From positions 111,439-175,438 of the forward strand of contig VCMS01000104.1 of assembly GCA_022539475.1 (NCBI GenBank): a DNA stretch of 64,000 bases, read 5' to 3'. Below the pieces are notes generated by a model. It did not search any database. It worked only from the letters and a program-made list of their open reading frames with translations, and was not told the origin of the DNA. The stretch comes from Gracilaria domingensis. Lineage: Eukaryota > Rhodophyta > Florideophyceae > Gracilariales > Gracilariaceae. Positions 57,655 through 64,000 of the stretch are shown piece by piece. The number at the start of each line of letters is the position of its first letter. Within the stretch, counting starts at the first letter, position 1. The position numbers and the translations under genes were made by a program.

Positions 57655-59260
57655 CTGTAGTACGCAAAGCAGAAATTTATCATAAGTTTAGTCATGATCG
57701 TTAGATACATTTGAAATGCGATGGAACGTACTATTGATAAAACGAAACAGAACATCGTTGCGCTAGAAAAAAGTCGAGGGACCTGGTAACTCGCAAACGT
57801 GAAGAAGAAGCAGGAAGGGATCGGTTAGATAACAAGCCACATATCATCGTAAACGCGCGAAGTGTCGAAGCGAGAACTCACATGCAAGGACAACCGAGAC
57901 CATGCGCAAACATACGCAAGACGCGACTAAACGAGAATCTAGCCCTATCTCCAAACAAGTACCAGAATCGCCTATCCCGAACTAGTCCAGACAGTAAAAA
58001 CGCCAAGATTATGTGTCTCTCAGATCGAGATGGATCTGGAGAGATGAAAATAAAATTGGTTCGTTTACTGTAAGCGCAGCAGAAAGTATCCATTAAGTTA
58101 GTCAATGCTCCGTTGGAAACTTTGATTGCGATGGAACGTAATTGATAATAACGAAACAGAAAGTTGGCGCTAGAAAAGTCGAGACTGGTAACTCGCAACG
58201 AAGAAGAAGCAAGAAAGGGAATCGGTTAGATTACAGCCCACCATATCATCGTAAACCGCGAAGGTGTCGAAGCGAGAACTCACAAGCAAGACACGCGAGA
58301 TGCGCCATGCAGCAAACATACCGCAAACGCGATAAAACAACGAGAATCTCAGCTATAATCGCAAACAATACCAGACTCGCCTATCCCGAACAGTCGGAGA
58401 AGCGAAGTAAAAGACATTCATTTTGTCTCTCAAGATCGATGTGGATCTGGAGAGATTGAATAAATTGGGTGTTACTGTATACGGCAAGCAGAAGTATCGA
58501 TAAGTTAGTCTCAATGCTCGTTGAAAACATTTTGAATTGCGTATGGATACGTACCATTGATATAACGAAACAGAAACGTTGCGCTAGAAAAGTCGAGGGA
58601 CCTGGTAACTCGAAACGAAGAAGAAGAGGTAAGGGATCGGTTAGATTAACCAGCCACCATATCATCGTAAACCGCGAAAGGTGTCGAAAGCGAGAACTCA
58701 CAAGCAAACGGACACGAGATGACCCATGCAGCAAAACATACCGCAAGACGCGATAAACGATGAATCTAGCTACTATCCCAAACAAGTACAGAATCCGCCT
58801 ATGCCGGCGAAAGTCAGACAGTAAAACGACCAATTCATTTTGTCTTCAAGATCGATGCCTGGATCTGGAGAGATGAATAAATTGGTCGTTTACCTGTAAT
58901 CGCAAACCGAAAGTATCATGAGAGAGCATGCGTCGCGTTGGAACAATTTGAAATTGCGATGAAACGTATCATTGATAAAGCAAGAACAGAAACGTTGCGC
59001 TAAGAAAAGTCGAGGGACCTAGTAACTCGCAAAAGGAAGAAGAAGAGGAAAGGGATCGGTTAGATTACCAGCACCATTCATCGTAAAACGCGAAAGGTTC
59101 GAAGCAAGAACTCACAAGCAACGACACCGAGAATGCCCATGCAGCAAACATACCGCAAGATGCGATAAACGAGACAGAACCTATGTCTCAACCAAGTACA
59201 GAATGCTATCCGAACAGGCAGAGCTAGAGCCTATGGGCAACGAATGAATATTGGTCGCGT
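57655..59260. repeat. Tandem satellite, period about 412 bases, nearly four copies
   Basis: Anchors such as GATGGAACGTA (57720, 58131, a variant at 58543, a variant at 58961) recur every 411 to 418 bases. Each unit contains GTCGAGGGACCTGGTAACTC, GGGATCGGTTAGAT, GAGAACTCACA and GGATCTGGAGAGATGAA. Copies differ mainly by one-base insertions and deletions. The last unit is incomplete. Frames of up to 150 codons across the array differ between copies and are not genes. No link to telomere or rDNA repeats was found. Confidence 0.88.
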
Positions 59261-62200
59261 ACTTACAGTCGTCGGTTTGGGTTACCGGGTTCCGTTTTCA
59301 CCTTCACTCGTTCTATATCTTGAACAAATAGAAGAAGTTGAGGGTGATTAGCTTATTTCCTGCGTTTCCATGTGCAGAGCGCGAAGAACCGGTGAGGATT
59401 GGTTGTTTAGAGCAAAGATACGTGGAAGGATATGGAAGAGTACGAAAAGACTGCACGGAATACATCCTGAGATACGGATGACTCCGTCTACTTTCTTCGC
59501 CCTTACTTTATGGAGCTCCATAAAGTGGAGGGCGGGAAAAGTACGACGGAGCGGAGTATACGCGATGATATCGATGGCATGGCTACGACGGTAACGGAAG
59601 TTCGGACGTCGGAGGCGCGGCGGCGGCGGCGAAGGGAAGAGTTTATTTTTCTGTGCGAGATTGGACAAGTGTACAGCGTACACGTTGGGAACCAAGGTTT
59701 ATACCAGTGGTAGATAATAGAGAAGTACACCTTGTGTTGAGGTCGACGTGTACCTACGTTCCTTTGAACGAAAGCACGTGATTTAAACTCAAATATATTT
59801 CCGTTCTGAGCAGACGTCGATTTGACTGTCGCTCGACTCCTTCTCCCTTCGGAGCCTTCCTTGCAGTCTTTGTCGTCGTTTCTCGTTCAGTTCTTCTTCC
59901 ATGGTCTACTACTGTACACATAAGAGCGTGGGTGCCCTTCGTTACTCGCCGAGGAGTCTTATCCTTCAACAGCATGTCAACCATTGCCGTTTCGTCTGAA
60001 AGCAGCGCTGGAAGACGACAATAGCCGGCCATTCGGAGAAGCAAGCGTCTCAAGCTTTCCGCACCCGCGCCCGCATCTTCCGAACGGTCACTGCCTTGTC
60101 GCCTCCGAGCCTCCAGTGTCGAGGACATCGTCGACCCACTCCGTGCGCCCTCCATTCCGGACACTTCGCATTGTGTTTCTCCTTCCCGGTCCGCGTCATT
60201 AGAGCGAGAACACGGAAGCAGTTCCGCCCAGTGCTTCTGAGGAGGCCTCGGTGATTTGCATATGGATTATCTCACGGTTTGTCTGGCTTCAGTAGCTTCC
60301 AACCTTGGTCATCGTGAGGCGGACGAGCTAATTGGGCTACTTCGGGACCCGCGATTCTCGCAAAGCGATTCAACGAGACATAACAAGTTCAAGCGCTGTA
60401 CAGAACTGAGAAGCCATTTTCGAACGATACGCCTCAAAGGACGGTTTCAATCGCAGAACTGTCTCGCCAGAAGGATGTAAGTTCAGCCACCTCTACACGA
60501 GAGACCCGTTCAGACACTTGTGAAACAGCTCCAGTTGGCTAACAACGAAAACATTCTTCCACCTATACTCAGACCACTCACGAAAATATCTCACCCATGT
60601 CCGGCTCTCTCGCAAGAGACGCACTCAAAACTTAAGGAAATGGTCATGGGCTCTTTGGATAGTAGAATAGTGTGGTACTCCCAAGAAATAAGTTACAGTG
60701 AATCTTCGTAGGTCTTCTGCAGGTATACACGATAAGTCTTCAACAACTCTAAAGCAAACATCGGTTACCGCTATCCTCTTCACCTCATATTTCCAACTTC
60801 TCGACGAGCTTCGCCGTAAGTGTATCCGTGATGACCTCACAGTAGTGGCATACTTCCCTACCACTGATCGAGGTTTCGCATCTGAAGCAGACGCAATGCC
60901 ATTTGTTTTAGCAAGTCTCTACGCGAGTCCAGGATGCAAATCCTTCAAGAATTCTTCGTCAAGTCTGAGCCATTCTAAATCTCACGCAGAAAGGTTTTCA
61001 GTTCATCGGCGAAGACAAACTAAGTCGAGTGTGCCATCTTGCTTGCAAGTTATTGGCGATATCTGAGGCTAAGGACATTCTGTCATTCTTCATGGGACAA
61101 ACGAAAGCCGTGTCATAGATGCAAAGCCCTCGCTCATTTTATGCAGTCTATTCCACTCATTCAACGGGTTCTCAAAAGCACAGAAAGCATCGAAAGACAT
61201 ACACAGCTATCTGCACATGCACAAAAGACAGGCGGAAAGACGTCCGTCGTGCAGGGAAGGAGATTCAAGCGGTACTCTGATGCGTTCAAATCCATATCTC
61301 TCATTCCTTCGTTCCTCGAAACTTCCGTAAGCCTTGGAATGATCCCGGGATTGTCTCATACAGTCTGTTTCATTCGAACCATTACACAACTTGCATCTCG
61401 GCATCTAAAGTTGATAAAAACGGCACAATCGAGAGACTGCAGTCAGACCCCTGTGCACACAATAGGAAATCTGCATCGGTTCATTTCGAACGATACGCAC
61501 CCAACTCTCAACATGCAAACGCAATTCAGCTGCCATAGAAGCGATTCTCCTGCAAGGTTTACATATCGATTTCTCCACGCAGGAGAAAGGCAATCTTGAA
61601 TGGTATCTTACGAAAGACGGTCTCCGTGGAATGCTGGAGGCCAAAACTACAAAGCACTGACATGGTCTTTCCCTTCATAGGAGCATTCTTGACATATCTG
61701 TGGAGAAGGACGTTGCCCCAATACAACGTTTCTCTCAGTACTCGGACTTGCTCTCGACCTATTCAGATACAATCGTGACCCGTATTGGACTGAAAGCTCT
61801 CTCCTGTGTCTTAGTTCGAGATTGAAGCCTCAAGCGTCCGCAACAGACTGCTGCGGTTTTCATCGCCTCCAGACTGTGGAACTCTGAAGTTTTCATCTTC
61901 TCGATCATCTCGTGGAGATATTCCGTCTGGGAAGTATCAAGTATTACGACGCAGGCATATACGAACATGCACACCTGCTATTTTAAGACAGCTACAAAAC
62001 GACGTCCGAAGAACAGCAAACGGCTGTGGAGGAGACTATTCGCTTCGCATTGAGCTCGGCAGGTACACATAGCGGGATCGGGAAGACTATTTGGCACGTT
62101 ACTTTGCCGTTATCCAGCGTGTCAGTGGAGTCACTCTACACTCTGTGAGAGTGACGCACGACTGTGTAGTCGATATGCTCGCAATGTAGTGTAGCGAGTC

Positions 62201-62351
62201 AGGTCTAGTGAGGTTCTGCTGATCTCACTATCACGATCTCTATAGTAGTGATAGCATGTCAGAAGAAGCGTGTAAGCGTCGGATATGAAGTGACAGTGGG
62301 GGAGAAGCACACGGGAGTGTTATAGCGATGGGTGAGTGCTCGAGATGTACG
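59261..62351. other. 3.1 kb with no recognisable gene
   Basis: Several open frames of 70 to 190 codons lie on both strands; the longest, plus strand 61039-61599, opens with TTG. A minus-strand stretch at 59754-60164 encodes a Ser/Arg-rich peptide with no domain. A perfect 8-base hairpin occurs at 62130-62155. This may be a decayed mobile element or a gene broken by sequence errors. Confidence 0.35.
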
Positions 62352-64000
62352 TTAGCCTACGTGCTTACACACTTTCCCAAGGTCCGATGAAGCGAACATC
62401 TGGATGAGCACTCTATTTACGATAGTTCCAGAAAAGACAGGATACGCCAAGACAAACGGGAACAGTTTGAGTATATGCGATCGCTGTGTAGTGAGCGTCG
62501 ACATGATCTCGTCATAGCTAGGGATCAGGAATTTTGCATCTAAGTGGGAACGACCAATACGCAATCATCCAACGCGGACGTTCTCCGCTTCTCCAGCATT
62601 GTGGTCCAGTTAGAAGCGCAAAGTTATCAACTGTATCTGGGTACGGAGAAGATTCAGGAGCTTGGTGCCCGAGTGGAGCTGTTGATGATCTGATGATCTC
62701 CTTGATTCTGCACTCACTGTGAGCGAGGTGCTACGTAGGTGGTGGCATGATCGAGTGCGTATGTGGATCTCTTATGGCTGCGCCAGACGATCACTGCCAT
62801 CATATCATCTTTAATATTCTTACGAGGGTGGGCTACAACGATGAAGAACCAACACTCTTTCGTTTCCTCGTCATTCCAAAGCGGAGACCTTCGTAGAGTT
62901 ACCTTGGTACGGGATGGTTCCGGCTTTGCACTACAGGGAACTGTCCATGTTGTTTCGATCAAACTACACTGCTCCACCTTTTTGGTCCTCACTTCATGGT
63001 TCCAAACCGATTTCTACATCAATGATTCTATCATGATTCAGATGAAGGACGAACTGAGCACGTTGATCTTGTACATGCCTTAAACATTAAGGGCTCCATC
63101 TTTACATGTTCACTTGTGGTGCCTTTTCTTGTGATCTGTGTAATCCGATGTTCATGTCCTTTCTTGAACTCCATACCCCTTCCTCGCATTCACAACGAAG
63201 CACTCGCTAATAGACCCCAATTTCGGCTCACACTGTCAATAAAAAATTGTTCTTTCACAGTGAGGTAAGTCTTCGCGACGGCATTCGTATATCCAGAAGC
63301 CTCACTCTCATGTCATTACCAAGAACTTAGTCAATCTCGTTGTGTTCCAAAAGTTATGAACTCGCTGGAATTGTCCTCAAGACACTGTTGCCTAACATCC
63401 CAGAACATTCTTTAAACACAGATGGTGCAGTTCAGCAACTTCTTTGTAAAACAGTTTCGTCTCTGGCCACTTGACACATCCGTATTAGAAGGCTCAAACG
63501 TCAACACCCAAGCGTCCAAAGTGCGAGCAACAGATTGTGCCATGCTAAAAAGGTGCCCGTATCCTTGTCTTCCACATCATACACCCAAAAACTCCTTCAG
63601 CATCGTTGTACCCGACACGGTTTCGGAAGAACAAGTCTTGACTCCGTCGGCATATCCTCGACATTGCGCATTGGAGTACTTTAGACAAAAATGGGGTTTT
63701 CTCAACCATGAAGTGTTTCGGTACACATTTTTCGTCAATAGACGCAAGTATGTTTCTCCTGTGGCTTCCTTCGCATATGGTGAGTACACACCGACCCCCC
63801 GCTGCCTCCCCCGCCTCGGGAGGGACCGCGCCACCCTGTCAGCATTCTCTTCTAACAGCTTTGTTCTTAAATCAGATCGTACCAGGACAGAATGAGTTTA
63901 TCCCTCGTATTTCTCTTACGAAGCCACGATGTCACTCATGGTCTGCTCGCATTCTTGCTAAGGGCACATATTGACAAAGTTCCAGGTATACACCTGTCGC
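62352..64000. other. Right edge of the window, unresolved coding-like fragments
   Basis: Two frames look slightly protein-like. The minus-strand frame 62714-62992 contains KVTLRRSPLWNDEETKECWF followed by a hydrophobic FIVVAHP, vaguely like the beta-sandwich of Sec63-type domains. The plus-strand frame 63422-63895 has an ATG and 157 codons. Neither has convincing family motifs or neighbours. They may be exons of a gene that continues past the window. Confidence 0.2.

Noticed and set aside
57655-59260. A CRISPR array or coding repeat
   Set aside because: The period is ~412 bases with no short conserved repeat and variable spacers, and frames differ between copies. It is a satellite.
62714-62992. 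A Sec63-type domain on the minus strand
   Set aside because: The resemblance is limited to a W-F hydrophobic strand after a charged loop. There is no ATG context, no neighbouring exons and no helicase sequence.
1-64000. tRNA, rRNA or telomere repeats
   Set aside because: I looked for T-loop-like GGTTCRANTCC patterns and simple telomere units and saw none that could be folded or extended; a dedicated scan (tRNAscan-SE) would be decisive.

Overview
The window looks like nuclear DNA of a mesophilic red alga, of the Porphyridium type. The main clue is a nucleus-style gene for a phycobilisome linker with a plastid transit peptide (11413-12345). It sits among ordinary eukaryotic housekeeping genes: ZIP transporter, THOC1, signal peptidase subunit 3, MEMO1, Yippee, a TIFY-type GATA factor, WDR18/Ipi3, bZIP factors and seryl-tRNA synthetase. 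Most genes are single-exon. Three small genes (HVA22, SPC3, Yippee) can be assembled only with short introns of 66 to 137 bases, and five of these six introns begin GTACG. The species is an inference; no rRNA or organelle sequence is present to confirm it.

Layout. Positions 1-19 kb hold the housekeeping genes. They include a 395-base MITE-like element (3672-4066) and an extremely GC-rich stretch (13.8-18.4 kb) whose proteins carry long Ala, Pro, Gly and Ser runs. Positions 18.8-27.7 kb hold a tandem pair of unrecognised paralogous genes. The first copy is truncated and followed by the decayed remains of its own 3' half. The second is split by a 4.27 kb non-LTR retrotransposon flanked by a 9-base target duplication, and the host reading frame is otherwise intact across the insertion. 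Positions 28-33.7 kb hold three same-strand paralogs with a shared N-terminal domain. Two end in a bZIP whose key basic-region residue is changed, and the third has no bZIP. A 1316-residue membrane and repeat protein and seryl-tRNA synthetase follow.

From 42 kb the window is dominated by mobile DNA. A PIF/Harbinger transposase carries one in-frame TGA. It faces a transposon-type DNA-binding protein gene, and four hairpins lie between them. The start of that second gene is interrupted by an 11 kb Ty3 chromovirus (45897-56930, minus strand) with two LTRs, a polypurine tract, a candidate primer site and an RNase H, integrase and chromodomain polyprotein. The element also carries a 779-codon ORF in the antisense direction between pol and the 3' LTR. 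An 878-base run of N removes the reverse transcriptase. The sequence to the right of the gap shows many small indels relative to its repeat copies, as expected of poorly polished long reads, so ORF calls there are unreliable. A tandem satellite with a period near 412 bases follows (57.66-59.26 kb), and the last 4.7 kb has no gene I can recognise.
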